DNA from: an uncultured bacterium
GTDB taxonomy: Bacteria > Desulfobacterota > DSM-4660 > Desulfatiglandales > CALKZT01
Assembly: GCA_938002815.1 (NCBI GenBank)
Contig: CALKZT010000063.1
Location: forward strand, 1-41,363
Length of the DNA stretch: 41,363 nucleotides
Direction: 5' to 3'
The notes under the pieces were generated by a model that did no database searches, had not been told where the DNA came from, and worked only from the letters and a program-made list of their open reading frames with translations. The translations under genes and the position numbers were made by a program. Positions 17,896 to 27,207 of this stretch are shown here, in pieces (positions within the stretch are counted from its first letter, which is position 1; every line of letters starts with the position of its first letter).

Positions 17896-18882
17896 TTACA
17901 TTGTAGCTATTTCGTAGTCATTTTTAGGGGACTCAGTTCCCAATCTCCACTCCCATGTCTTTTTCAGCCCTTCCAAGAGTTGGGTTTCTGGTCTCCATTC
18001 GAGGGCCTCTTCTGCCTTTCTTACCACCAGGCAGCTCTTGGGGATGTCCCCTTCCCTTGCAGGGCCCCGAAAGGTATTCTTCAGCTCCAAAGCTGCTTTC
18101 CCGGTAAGGGACTCATAGGCCTCTATTATCATATCGTAGAGCTCTCGTGTCCTTGTGCCTCTCCCTGTGCCTATGTTTAGGATCTCACCGTCCCCCCTTT
18201 GTAAGGCCAATAGATTTGCCTTTGCCACGTCCTTTACAAAACAGTAGTCTCTCACCATTCCATCTTCTTCACCAGGGAAGTGATAGATAGTGGAGGGCCT
18301 ATTCTGTAAGATGTTTTCCATGAAGATGGCCACAACCCCTGCCTCGCCATGGGGTATCTGCCTTGGCCCATAGATATTGCTGTATCTTAAGACAGTAAAA
18401 TTTAGACCGAATTGATGTTTGTAATAATTGAGATAATACTCGGAGCAGAGCTTTGTGATGGCATAGGGTGACATGGGCTTAGGCTGGTATGCTTCTGTGG
18501 TGGGATACTCTTCTGCGTCCCCGTATATGGCCCCCCCTGAAGAGATGAATATAAACTTTTTGAGGTATCCCTTTGAGCATTCGATGAGGTTTAAGAGGCC
18601 CTTTATGTTTACATCGGCATCATGGATGGGGTCCCTAACAGAATCTGGCACACTGATCTGGGCTGCATGGTGGTTTATAACCTCTGGCCTTTCTCTCTCC
18701 AAGATAACCCTTATCTCTTGGGATCTGATGTCCACCTGATAAAACTTAGCCCCCTTATTTAGATTCTCAACCCTCCCTGTACTCAGATTGTCTACCACTA
18801 CCACCTGATGCCCCTCGGCAATGTATTGGTCTACCACATGAGAACCTATGAAGCCTGCTCCACCTGTAACCAGAATCTTCAT
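17896..18882 (-). CDS. NAD-dependent sugar epimerase/dehydratase (UDP-glucose 4-epimerase-like)
   Basis: MKILVTGGAGFIGSHVVDQYI nucleotide-binding motif; SPYAITKLCSEYYLNYY (YxxxK); YSNIYGPRQ. Confidence 0.9.
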   Translation of the reverse strand: MKILVTGGAGFIGSHVVDQYIAEGHQVVVVDNLSTGRVENLNKGAKFYQVDIRSQEIRVILERERPEVINHHAAQISVPDSVRDPIHDADVNIKGLLNLIECSKGYLKKFIFISSGGAIYGDAEEYPTTEAYQPKPMSPYAITKLCSEYYLNYYKHQFGLNFTVLRYSNIYGPRQIPHGEAGVVAIFMENILQNRPSTIYHFPGEEDGMVRDYCFVKDVAKANLLALQRGDGEILNIGTGRGTRTRELYDMIIEAYESLTGKAALELKNTFRGPAREGDIPKSCLVVRKAEEALEWRPETQLLEGLKKTWEWRLGTESPKNDYEIATM

Positions 18883-21596
18883 CAGAGGTCCCTCCCCTTT
18901 CTTAAGTTATCGGCCTTTCTTAGAAGTCCTTTTACTTGGGATATGAGGGCATTCACGGAAAAAGGTTTTTGAATAAAGGGCATACCCTTTATTAGGCCTA
19001 GCCGTTCCCCCACAGTCTTTTCTGAATAGCCTGACATAAAGAGGACCTTGAGTTGGGGGAACCTCATCTTCAGCACCCTATAAAGCTCTTCTCCACCCAT
19101 TTCGGGCATCACCAGGTCAGTGATGAGGAGATCAGGCACCATGAGGCCTGATTCCACAACACCTAAGGCCTCCTCTCCGTTTCCTGCCTTCTCTACCCTA
19201 AAACCTGCCTCCTTTAGGATAGCACAGCACAACTCCCTCAAGGCAGGGTCATCTTCCACTACGAGTATCTTTTCTCCCTGGGCCCTAAAGGCCACCTCTT
19301 CTTCCCTCACACTTGCCTTCTGGCTCTCCCCCTTTGAAACAGGGAGGTAGATCTTAAATGTACTCCCTTTGCCAGGCTCTGAATAGGCCCAGATATTTCC
19401 ACCTGATTGCTTAAGTATCCCATACACAGTGGAAAGCCCAAGACCTGTTCCCTTTCCCCTCTCTTTTGTGGTGAAAAAGGGCTCGAATATCCTTGAGAGC
19501 ACCTCCTTGTCCATCCCATGCCCAGTATCTGAAATGGCAAGGAGTATGTATCTTCCAGGTGTTACACCCTGGTGAAGACTAGCATAGTGCTCGTCCAGTG
19601 TGACCTCAGAGGTCTCTATGGTCAATGTCCCGCCATTGGGCATGGCATCCCTTGCATTTATAACAATGTTTAAGATCACCTGCTCCATCTGAACAGGGTC
19701 TACATATACATGGGAGATACCTTCTTTTAGGCGCATCTCCATAAGAATGTCTTCTCCAATGAGCCTATGTAACATCTTGGTCAGATTCTTGATGAGTTCA
19801 TTTAGATCCAATACCTTTGGCTCCAAGGTCTGCTTTCTACCAAAGGCCAAAAGCTGCCTGATTATGTGCTTTCCCCTCTCCCCTGCTTCAATGACCTTTT
19901 GGAGTTTCTCCCTCCTTCTGTCATCTCTTGGGAACTCCCTCATAAGGAGCTCTGTAAAACCCATCATGACACCTAACATATTGTTAAAATCATGGGCCAC
20001 CCCTGCAGCAAGCCTTCCTATGGATTCTAATCTCTGGGCCCGGTATAGCTGCTCTCTTAAGGCCTGGGCCTCCTTTTCCATCCTATCCCTTTCAGTTACA
20101 TCCCGCGCCACACACAAAACACCTTGCACCTCACCCTTTACTACCCAAGGGGAACCAGATATCTCTCCTACCCTTTTTTCCCCATCCTTTGTAAAAAACT
20201 CATACCTGCTGGCAGATATTCGCCCCCCGGCCAAGATCTGCTTTATCTCTTCCAATGCCTTTTGGAGGTACTCCTCCGGAAGGATCTTTAAAACCTCGTA
20301 GATGCTCCTCCCTACTAGCTCCTCTCTCTTCCATCCCAGCATCCTTTCCACAGAAGGTGAGACATCCTTTATCTTAAGCTCCCTGTCTATTATGGAGATC
20401 ACCTCTGAGATGTTCTCAAAGGCGAGCCTGTATTTCTCCTCGGATTCTTTAAGGGCCCTTTCGGCCTTTAATCTCTCCGTCACATCCCTTGCATAGCCCC
20501 TTATTATGGGTTCCTTTCCCTCCCCTCTTTTAAGGGAATTCTTGTATTCCCAGAATCTCAGCTCCCCTTCCTTTGTGACCACCTTCATGATACCTTCGGC
20601 CTTACCTTTCTTGAGGATCTCTTCCAAGTACTTGTCAAACTCATCCCTTACATCGGGGGCCAAGAAATCCCTTAAGTTTTTGCCAATGATCTCATCCTCC
20701 TTGTATCCCCCTATCTCCAATGCCACCCTGTTTACCGAAAGGACGGTCCCCTTAGAATCGTGGGTGCAGATGAGATCACTTACGTTTTCCACTAAGTCCC
20801 TGTAACGCTCTTCGCTTTCTTTTAGCCTCCTTTCCTTCTCCTTCCTCTCTGTGATATCCCTTGCGACGATAAGAATCTCTCTCACCTTTCCCATCCTTTT
20901 TATGGGAACAGACTCTGCTTCGACTAGTATACGATCCCCTCTCTTGTTTACAGCTGATACCTCATACCTATAGCTCTCCAGGTCCCCTCTCTTTCTCTCC
21001 TTAATCCTCTCAGAAAAGAGCGTTAACTCCTCTTCGGATAGGAACTCTGTGATGGACTTGCCCAAAGCCTCTTTTAGTTGGTATCCTGCGAATTCGAGGG
21101 CAGCCTTGTTGGCAAAGGTGATCCTGCCTTCCAGATCGATGGTAATGATTATCTCCCTTGTAGACTCTGTAACGAGCCTATATCTCTCCTCGGATTCCCT
21201 GAGCCGCTCTAATGTTAGGATCTTCTCCGTCACATCCCTTGATATGTGAACTACTCCAATGAGATCGCCTCTCTGATCCATTATGGGCTCAACAGTCACA
21301 TTATACCGCCTGGATCCCAACTCCATTTCCATTTCTTCTCTCTTAAGGCTGCCCCTGAGCCTTATAAGGGGACAATTGGGTATAGGGGATGGGGATTGAT
21401 GCACTATCTCGCAGCAACTCTTTCCTATCATCTCCTGGATGGGGACCCCAAAGAGCTCCTGGGAGGCCCTGTTGGCGTCTATGATCCTGTGGGAAGGATC
21501 TAGTATAAAGATGGGTTCGTTTATGGCATTAAAGGCCCAAGCCCATCTTTTAGTCAATTCATTTCGCCTTTTTGCGAGTCTCTCTTCCTCACTCAC
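18882..21596 (-). CDS. Hybrid sensor histidine kinase with multiple PAS domains and C-terminal receiver domain
   Basis: Repeated PAS/PAC segments (four GxVxVxRDVTERx-type ends), HDFNNMLGVMMGF H-box, DTGHGMDKEVLSRIFEPFFTTKERGKGTGLGLSTVYGI, receiver ILVVEDDPALRELC...LLITDLVMPEMGG. Confidence 0.93.
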   Translation of the reverse strand: MSEEERLAKRRNELTKRWAWAFNAINEPIFILDPSHRIIDANRASQELFGVPIQEMIGKSCCEIVHQSPSPIPNCPLIRLRGSLKREEMEMELGSRRYNVTVEPIMDQRGDLIGVVHISRDVTEKILTLERLRESEERYRLVTESTREIIITIDLEGRITFANKAALEFAGYQLKEALGKSITEFLSEEELTLFSERIKERKRGDLESYRYEVSAVNKRGDRILVEAESVPIKRMGKVREILIVARDITERKEKERRLKESEERYRDLVENVSDLICTHDSKGTVLSVNRVALEIGGYKEDEIIGKNLRDFLAPDVRDEFDKYLEEILKKGKAEGIMKVVTKEGELRFWEYKNSLKRGEGKEPIIRGYARDVTERLKAERALKESEEKYRLAFENISEVISIIDRELKIKDVSPSVERMLGWKREELVGRSIYEVLKILPEEYLQKALEEIKQILAGGRISASRYEFFTKDGEKRVGEISGSPWVVKGEVQGVLCVARDVTERDRMEKEAQALREQLYRAQRLESIGRLAAGVAHDFNNMLGVMMGFTELLMREFPRDDRRREKLQKVIEAGERGKHIIRQLLAFGRKQTLEPKVLDLNELIKNLTKMLHRLIGEDILMEMRLKEGISHVYVDPVQMEQVILNIVINARDAMPNGGTLTIETSEVTLDEHYASLHQGVTPGRYILLAISDTGHGMDKEVLSRIFEPFFTTKERGKGTGLGLSTVYGILKQSGGNIWAYSEPGKGSTFKIYLPVSKGESQKASVREEEVAFRAQGEKILVVEDDPALRELCCAILKEAGFRVEKAGNGEEALGVVESGLMVPDLLITDLVMPEMGGEELYRVLKMRFPQLKVLFMSGYSEKTVGERLGLIKGMPFIQKPFSVNALISQVKGLLRKADNLRKGRDL

Positions 21597-21941
21597 CTTT
21601 TAGCCCTCCCCTTGGGTTCATGGAAACCAGAAAGTATGTCTTAATCCTTCTTTGAGGCTTAGGATCCCATTATGACTGAGCCAATCATACCATGGGGATA
21701 TAGCCTGAGGATAGCTTTTTTGTCTATAAAACAAGCAGATCGCAAAATGTGAAAGAGAAAGAGAGGAGGCCCTTTAGCGGTAATAGTCAACACTTGATCT
21801 CTCCCCCTCCTATAATCTTTTCTCACAACATCGGGATTGCTCACAGAAATGTCGTTAAGGGCACAAAATATCTCTTGACAAATGGAAAGGGAGGACAAGA
21901 AAGTTATCTTAAACATCTTTATCTTCATCCAGCCAGATCTT

Positions 21942-22445
21942 TTAATTCAGGAGGAGTTCCATTACACATTCATCATGCCCTTTTGATCTAAAAGAAAACC
22001 CCACCTTTAAATACAGTCTAATGGCAGGGATATTGGTGGAGGAGACACATAACCACAACCTCTTTATCCCCAAAGACCTTGCTTTATCTATCGCCTTTAG
22101 AGTGAGCTGAGTGCCTATCCCCAACAACCTATGCCCCTGATGCACAAATATCATGTACTCTGCATCTCTTAGGTCCAAAGAAGGTAGGAGGCTCACATGG
22201 CCTATAACGGTGTTATCGGGTCTCGAGGCAATTATATTTATACCCTTTGAAAGCAGTCCAGCTGCCCATGTCTCGCAGCTCTTCTGGTCCTTGGGTGGCA
22301 GGCCCTGGATGTTGGGCCTCGGTGTAAAACAGAAATACATATTGAGGAGTGGATCCAGGAAGGATAGATCCCCCTCCGTTAAAAAGAAAGGCCTGCCCGC
22401 CTTGTCCAATAGCAAAACAGGCCTTTTTTTAGGGTTATCTGACAT
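21942..22445 (-). CDS. GNAT-family acetyltransferase
   Basis: YMIFVHQGHRLLGIGTQLTLKAIDKARSLGIKRLWLCVSSTNIPAIRLYLKVGF. Confidence 0.75.
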   Translation of the reverse strand: MSDNPKKRPVLLLDKAGRPFFLTEGDLSFLDPLLNMYFCFTPRPNIQGLPPKDQKSCETWAAGLLSKGINIIASRPDNTVIGHVSLLPSLDLRDAEYMIFVHQGHRLLGIGTQLTLKAIDKARSLGIKRLWLCVSSTNIPAIRLYLKVGFSFRSKGHDECVMELLLN

Positions 22446-22453
22446 TCATGGTG

Positions 22454-22921
22454 TCATTGGGAGGTGATAAACGAAACTATATCCCTTGCATGGCTCACTT
22501 CCGTGAAATCAGAGGTGATGTCCTTGAATGCATTAAAGGTGGAGACCTTCCCCTCTTTTATTGGCTTGCCGTTTGGATCCCTTAGGACAACCCTTGTCTC
22601 TAATGAGCTATAACCACTCATATTTTCTGATTTCACAAAGGCGGGGTAGTCTGCACTGATAAAGAGCTCTACCTGGTAGTATGGCGTTTTTGTCTCCTCC
22701 TTATAGGCCACCCCTTCCCTTTCCAAGATATTTTGTACCTTAAACATGATTGAGTTTATTAGATAAGGCGAGGTCTCCATATCGGTTATGTCCACTTTAA
22801 CTAATTTAAATGGACCCCTGAACTTTGGTGATTCAACAGCTCTTTGATTTGTGACACTGGCACAAGCAGAAAAAATAACGAGAGCAGAAATAATTATGAC
22901 AATAGTTTTAATTATCTTCAT
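22454..22921 (-). CDS. Small putative lipoprotein of unknown function (ORF track start 22942; MKIIKT start at 22921 preferred)
   Basis: MKIIKTIVIIISALVIFSAC lipobox-like signal peptide; no other motif. Confidence 0.65.
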   Translation of the reverse strand: MKIIKTIVIIISALVIFSACASVTNQRAVESPKFRGPFKLVKVDITDMETSPYLINSIMFKVQNILEREGVAYKEETKTPYYQVELFISADYPAFVKSENMSGYSSLETRVVLRDPNGKPIKEGKVSTFNAFKDITSDFTEVSHARDIVSFITSQ

Positions 22922-22922
22922 T

Positions 22923-23396
22923 TTATACCTCCTTAAAAGCAATTTTTTCCCTCACAACCAATACTGGTATTGGTGACCTTTTTGCAATCCTCTCTGATGT
23001 GGAGCCCAAAAAGATTGTAGCTATATTGGATCTACCTTTAGCCCCAACAATTACAAGATCTATGTTCTTCTCATTGATAAATTCTAAGATTTTTGAAAAA
23101 GGTGTCCCCACAGCTATACTAATATCGACCCCTTCTTCAGCACACCCCACTTTTTTAAGGATCTGTTTTATGAACTCCATCCTATATGCCTTCTGTTCAG
23201 AGATATATTTCTCCACAGAGATATTTGAAGCAAATTGTGCTACCATCGAAACTGCCTCTACATCCCTTTCATTTATGATATTCACTACAAAGAGCCCTGT
23301 TTGGAGTCTATCCTTCAGGTATGTAGCATAAGCAAGGGTGGCCTCAGAATACTCTGACAGGTCAACCGCAGCCATTATCCTTTTTATAGGTAACAT
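22923..23396 (-). CDS. Universal stress protein (UspA family); ORF track start 23429, MLPIKR start preferred
   Basis: IKRIMAAVDLSEYSEATLAYA...DLVIVGAKGRSNIATIFLGSTSERIAKRSPIPVLVVR. Confidence 0.9.
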   Translation of the reverse strand: MLPIKRIMAAVDLSEYSEATLAYATYLKDRLQTGLFVVNIINERDVEAVSMVAQFASNISVEKYISEQKAYRMEFIKQILKKVGCAEEGVDISIAVGTPFSKILEFINEKNIDLVIVGAKGRSNIATIFLGSTSERIAKRSPIPVLVVREKIAFKEV

Positions 23397-23421
23397 GTCT
23401 CCTCCTTTAAAATCATCTGGA

Positions 23422-25062
23422 TTATTCAAAAGAGCTCAGTTTAGTCATGTCAACTTCTTTTTGGAGCCTAAACCTCTGTATCTTTCCGCTCTTTGTCTTG
23501 GGAAACTCCTTTGTAACACCATAAAACCTTGGCCTCTTAATGCCCTCTAAGTGTTCCTTGGCAAAGGCCCATAATTCCTCAGGAGTGAGATCAACACCTT
23601 CTTTGGGTCTCGCCATGAGGACCAACTCCTGACCCCCTTTCGATACTTGGACCCCAAAGGCATAGGCCTCAGACACCTTGGGCATGTGGTAGAAGACCTC
23701 CTCTATCTCAGCCGGCAAGACCTCCTTACCCTTGATCTCTATCACGTCCTTTATCCTTCCCAAGATCCTAAGGTAACCCCTCTCGTCCATGCTCCCAAGG
23801 TCCCCTGTGTGAAACCAGCCCCACCTGTCTATGGCCTGCTCTGTGGCCTGGGGGAGATTGTGGTACCCTTTCATCAAATAACCCCTCGTGACTATCTCCC
23901 CTTGGCTTCCAATTCCCAAATCCTCACCCGTCTCTGGGTCCACAATCTTTACCTCACAACAGGGCAAAGCCCTGCCCACTGTCTTTAGCTTCAGCTCCAT
24001 GGGGTCCTCGGGATCTGCCATGCTAATCCAGGAGCTGGCCTCTGTTATACCGTATGCAGTCACAAGACCCTTCACCCCCAAATCAACTACAAGCCTTCTC
24101 ATGAGCTCAGAAGGACAACTGGCGCCCCCGATGGTACCCTTTTTTACTCCTTCCCATGACCCCTTCTTAGAGGAAGAGTGATCCCACAGGGAGAGAAACA
24201 TGCTCGGAGAACCGAAAATAGCAGTACATCTCTCTTGGCACATTGCCTCTAATACCTTTTCCGGATCGAAGGTATTAGAAGGCATAATTAAAGTAGCCCC
24301 CACCAAAAGACCCGATAGGGCGATACAAGTATTTCCAAACATGTGAAAGAGGGGAAAGAAGAGGCAGAGTCTGTCCCTATGATCTATCCCCTGCCTTGCC
24401 ATAGAGGCCATGGACTTATTTACAAGGCCTAAGCTGTTTAGGATCACCCCCTTTGGTCTCCCTGTGGTGCCAGAGGTATACATTATGGCCACTGGGTCAG
24501 AAGGCTTTGGCCTTGGAAGGGAGCGAAATACCTCTTCTCCTACGTTCCTCCCCAAGTCTAACAACTCTCGGTAGCCCATACTTCCCCTTCCACCACCCTC
24601 GCCCAAAACTATCGTCTCCTTTACGGGAAGCGGTTGATCTTTTGGGCCCAAAGACTCAGCCTCCTTAAACCTCTCCAAACCTTCCTCCGTGGTTACCAAC
24701 ACTTCGGCGTCTGAGTCAGAGAGGATATATCTGAGATCCAGAGGTTCGATCCCAGGATCCAGAGGAATCAAGATCAGGCCTAATTTGGAGAGTGCAAGCC
24801 AAATTATCATCCACTCGGCCATGTTCGAAGCCAGAATCCCTACCCTATTCCCCATCCTTAGACCAGTGGAGAGGAGGCCCTTGGATACCAGATCGGCCTC
24901 CTCTTTCATTTCCCTGTAGGTAAAACCCTTCCCTTCTTCAAGGTGTAAGATTGCCCGCCTTTCTGGGTATGCCTCAATGAGAGGCAAAAGGGCATCATAA
25001 ATGGTCTTTTGGATCTCTACCATCTCTTCTCTCCCTCCTTGGGACTCCAAGGGGTTGGCCAA
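23422..25062 (-). CDS. AMP-forming acyl-CoA synthetase / ligase
   Basis: VAIMYTSGTTGRPKGVILN, YGITEASSW, GWFHTGDLGSMDERGYLRILGRIKDVI, FPKTKSGKIQRFRL. Confidence 0.9.
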   Translation of the reverse strand: MANPLESQGGREEMVEIQKTIYDALLPLIEAYPERRAILHLEEGKGFTYREMKEEADLVSKGLLSTGLRMGNRVGILASNMAEWMIIWLALSKLGLILIPLDPGIEPLDLRYILSDSDAEVLVTTEEGLERFKEAESLGPKDQPLPVKETIVLGEGGGRGSMGYRELLDLGRNVGEEVFRSLPRPKPSDPVAIMYTSGTTGRPKGVILNSLGLVNKSMASMARQGIDHRDRLCLFFPLFHMFGNTCIALSGLLVGATLIMPSNTFDPEKVLEAMCQERCTAIFGSPSMFLSLWDHSSSKKGSWEGVKKGTIGGASCPSELMRRLVVDLGVKGLVTAYGITEASSWISMADPEDPMELKLKTVGRALPCCEVKIVDPETGEDLGIGSQGEIVTRGYLMKGYHNLPQATEQAIDRWGWFHTGDLGSMDERGYLRILGRIKDVIEIKGKEVLPAEIEEVFYHMPKVSEAYAFGVQVSKGGQELVLMARPKEGVDLTPEELWAFAKEHLEGIKRPRFYGVTKEFPKTKSGKIQRFRLQKEVDMTKLSSFE

Positions 25063-25200
25063 GTTCCAGAGATCGGGCCTCTTAGAAGATTCTTCCTACC
25101 AAAGATAGTTCCTGGCCAGAAAAATTTCAAACCCTAAATATAGGCCTCGGGTTAAAAGGAAGTGGGCAAGAGGAGTTTTGTGGGATAGCCTAAAATTTTA

Positions 25201-25254
25201 TTGACATCTTCTCTCCCAAAATGTAGTTACTTTGTAACTATAAAGTAACTACTA
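25201..25254 (+). promoter_or_regulatory. Probable promoter with palindromic operator array in the divergent ligase/SDR intergenic region
   Basis: TTGACA at 25201-25206; 17 nt later TAGTTAC (25224-25230) TTT GTAACTA (25234-25240) TAAA GTAACTA (25245-25251). Confidence 0.7.
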
Positions 25255-25301
25255 CCCGTCTCATTTAGGGTAGTGCCTCCATTCCATCCAAGAGGTAGGC
25301 C

Positions 25302-26054
25302 ATGAGACTAAAGGACAAGGTAGCACTGATTACTGGTAGCAGTCGAGGGGTAGGTAGGGCCATTGCCCTTGCCTATGCAAAGGAAGGTGCAAAGGTGGTG
25401 GTAAATTACACCTCAAATCAGAAGGCAGCAGATGAGGTTGTAGAGGCAATAAAGGGGTTTGGAAGTGATGCAATAGGGGTGAAGGCAGACGTAGCAAAGG
25501 CCGATGAGGCAGCAAAGCTCGTTCAGTCAGCCATAGATACCTTTGGAAGGCTGGACGTGCTTGTGAACAATGCAGGTTTTACAAGGCCTGCAATGCTCCT
25601 CAAGATGACGGAGCAAGAGTGGGATGAGGTCTTGGATATCCATCTGAAGGGCACATTCCTCTGTTCTCAGGCAGCGGCAAGGCACATGGCGGAAAAGAAC
25701 AGGGGGAAGATCATCAATGTGGCCTCTGTTGCAGGAGTGGTTGGGACTGTAGGACAAGTAAATTACAGTGCCGCAAAGGGAGGAGTAATTGCACTTACCA
25801 AGTCAATGGCAAGGGAATTGGCAAGATACAACATATGCGTGAATGTGATCTCTTTAGGTATTGTAGCAACAGACATGACAGAAAAAATCAGGTCAGATGA
25901 AAAGCTCAAAGAGATATACATGAACAGGATCCTATTAAAGCGGTTTGCAGAGCCAGAGGATATTGCGCCAGCCTTTGTGTTTTTTGCTTCAGATGAGAGC
26001 AATTACATAACAGGTCAGCTGCTTTGCGTGGATGGTGGTTACGGAATGGTCTAA
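25302..26054 (+). CDS. Short-chain dehydrogenase/reductase (FabG-like; possibly a beta-hydroxyacyl-CoA dehydrogenase of the aromatic pathway)
   Basis: ALITGSSRGVGRAIALAYAKEGA, LVNNAG, NYSAAKGGVIALTKSMA, GQLLCVDGGYGM. Confidence 0.9.
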   Translation: MRLKDKVALITGSSRGVGRAIALAYAKEGAKVVVNYTSNQKAADEVVEAIKGFGSDAIGVKADVAKADEAAKLVQSAIDTFGRLDVLVNNAGFTRPAMLLKMTEQEWDEVLDIHLKGTFLCSQAAARHMAEKNRGKIINVASVAGVVGTVGQVNYSAAKGGVIALTKSMARELARYNICVNVISLGIVATDMTEKIRSDEKLKEIYMNRILLKRFAEPEDIAPAFVFFASDESNYITGQLLCVDGGYGMV

Positions 26055-26080
26055 CAAAAACAAAGAAAGGAGGTTTTAGA

Positions 26081-27187
26081 ATGGGAGGGATTCCAGATAA
26101 GATAATCACTTGGCAGATGGTACAACCCACGACAAAAAACAGAGAGACAGGTGAAGTTATTCCAGGAAGACTCGAAAAGAAGGAGATCCCTGTCCCTGAA
26201 CTGGGTCCTGGTGAGGTCCTGGTGGAAGTTGCAGGTTGTGGGATCTGCCACACTGACTTAGGGTATTTCTATGATGGTGTACCTACGATCACAAAACCGC
26301 CCCTCACTTTGGGACACGAGATCTCCGGTAGGGTCGTGGCAGGGGATCCTGAGTGGATAGGAAAAGAGGTAATAATCCCTGCAGTGATGCCCTGTAGAAA
26401 GTGCTATTTTTGTAAGACGGGCAGAGGTAACAGGTGTCTGAACCAGAAGATGCCGGGCAATAGCCTTGGTATATATGGTGGTTTTTCAAGCCACATCCCT
26501 GTACCCAGCATAGACCTGTGCGAGGTGACCAACAGGGGAGACTTCCCCCTTGAAAAATTGGCAGTCTTAGCCGATGCCGCCACTACCCCATTTCAGGCTG
26601 CAAAAAGGGCCGACCTGAAATACGGGGACAATGTGGTGGTAATAGGCATAGGTGGCGGTGTCGGCCAGTACACAGGGCAGATCACAAAGGCCTTGGGGGC
26701 AAAGACCGTTGTGGGGATTGACATCTCAGATGAGAGGCTCCAGAGGGCCCTAAAATACGGAGCAGACTTTGTAATCAATTCAAAGGGGAAGAGTGCCGAT
26801 GATGTGGCCAAGGAGTTTAGGAACATCTGCAAGGCAAATGGCCTCCCCACCTATGGATGGAAGATCTTTGAAGCATCTGGTTCAAAGCCGGGCCAGGAGA
26901 TAGGCCTTGCCCTCCTGAGCTTTATCTGCAGGCTGATTATTATAGGGTTCAATATGCAAAAGGTAGAATATTCCATCAGCAGATTGATGGCCTTTGATGC
27001 AGAGATCGTGGGCACCTGGGGCTGCCTCCCAGAATACTATCCGCTGGTCTTGGATATGGCCCTCAAAAAGAAGATCATAGTGGAAGACTTTGTTCAGACA
27101 AGACCTATGAGCACCATAGCTGAATCCTTCGAGGAGGCTCATAAGAGCCCACCTGAAAGAAGGATAGTCTTAGTACCTGATTTTTAA
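26081..27187 (+). CDS. had: 6-hydroxycyclohex-1-ene-1-carbonyl-CoA dehydrogenase (MDR family)
   Basis: Zn-dependent MDR motifs (CGICHTDLGYFYDGVPTI, LGHEISG, CRKCYFCKTGRGNRC, GIGGGVGQYTGQ) and gene order with oah/dch. ATG 26081 preceded by aaaggagg; ORF track start 26024 overlaps the SDR gene. Confidence 0.88.
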   Translation: MGGIPDKIITWQMVQPTTKNRETGEVIPGRLEKKEIPVPELGPGEVLVEVAGCGICHTDLGYFYDGVPTITKPPLTLGHEISGRVVAGDPEWIGKEVIIPAVMPCRKCYFCKTGRGNRCLNQKMPGNSLGIYGGFSSHIPVPSIDLCEVTNRGDFPLEKLAVLADAATTPFQAAKRADLKYGDNVVVIGIGGGVGQYTGQITKALGAKTVVGIDISDERLQRALKYGADFVINSKGKSADDVAKEFRNICKANGLPTYGWKIFEASGSKPGQEIGLALLSFICRLIIIGFNMQKVEYSISRLMAFDAEIVGTWGCLPEYYPLVLDMALKKKIIVEDFVQTRPMSTIAESFEEAHKSPPERRIVLVPDF

Positions 27188-27207
27188 TCTCTAAGAGGAG
27201 GAGCGAT

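Noticed and set aside
21597-21941. 89-aa minus ORF and 80-aa plus ORF between the kinase and GNAT genes
   Set aside because: No motif and no ribosome-binding signal convincing enough; treated as intergenic.
26024-26080. Upstream 26024 start for the had gene
   Set aside because: Would overlap the SDR gene and add 19 unrelated residues; ATG at 26081 has a good aaaggagg site.
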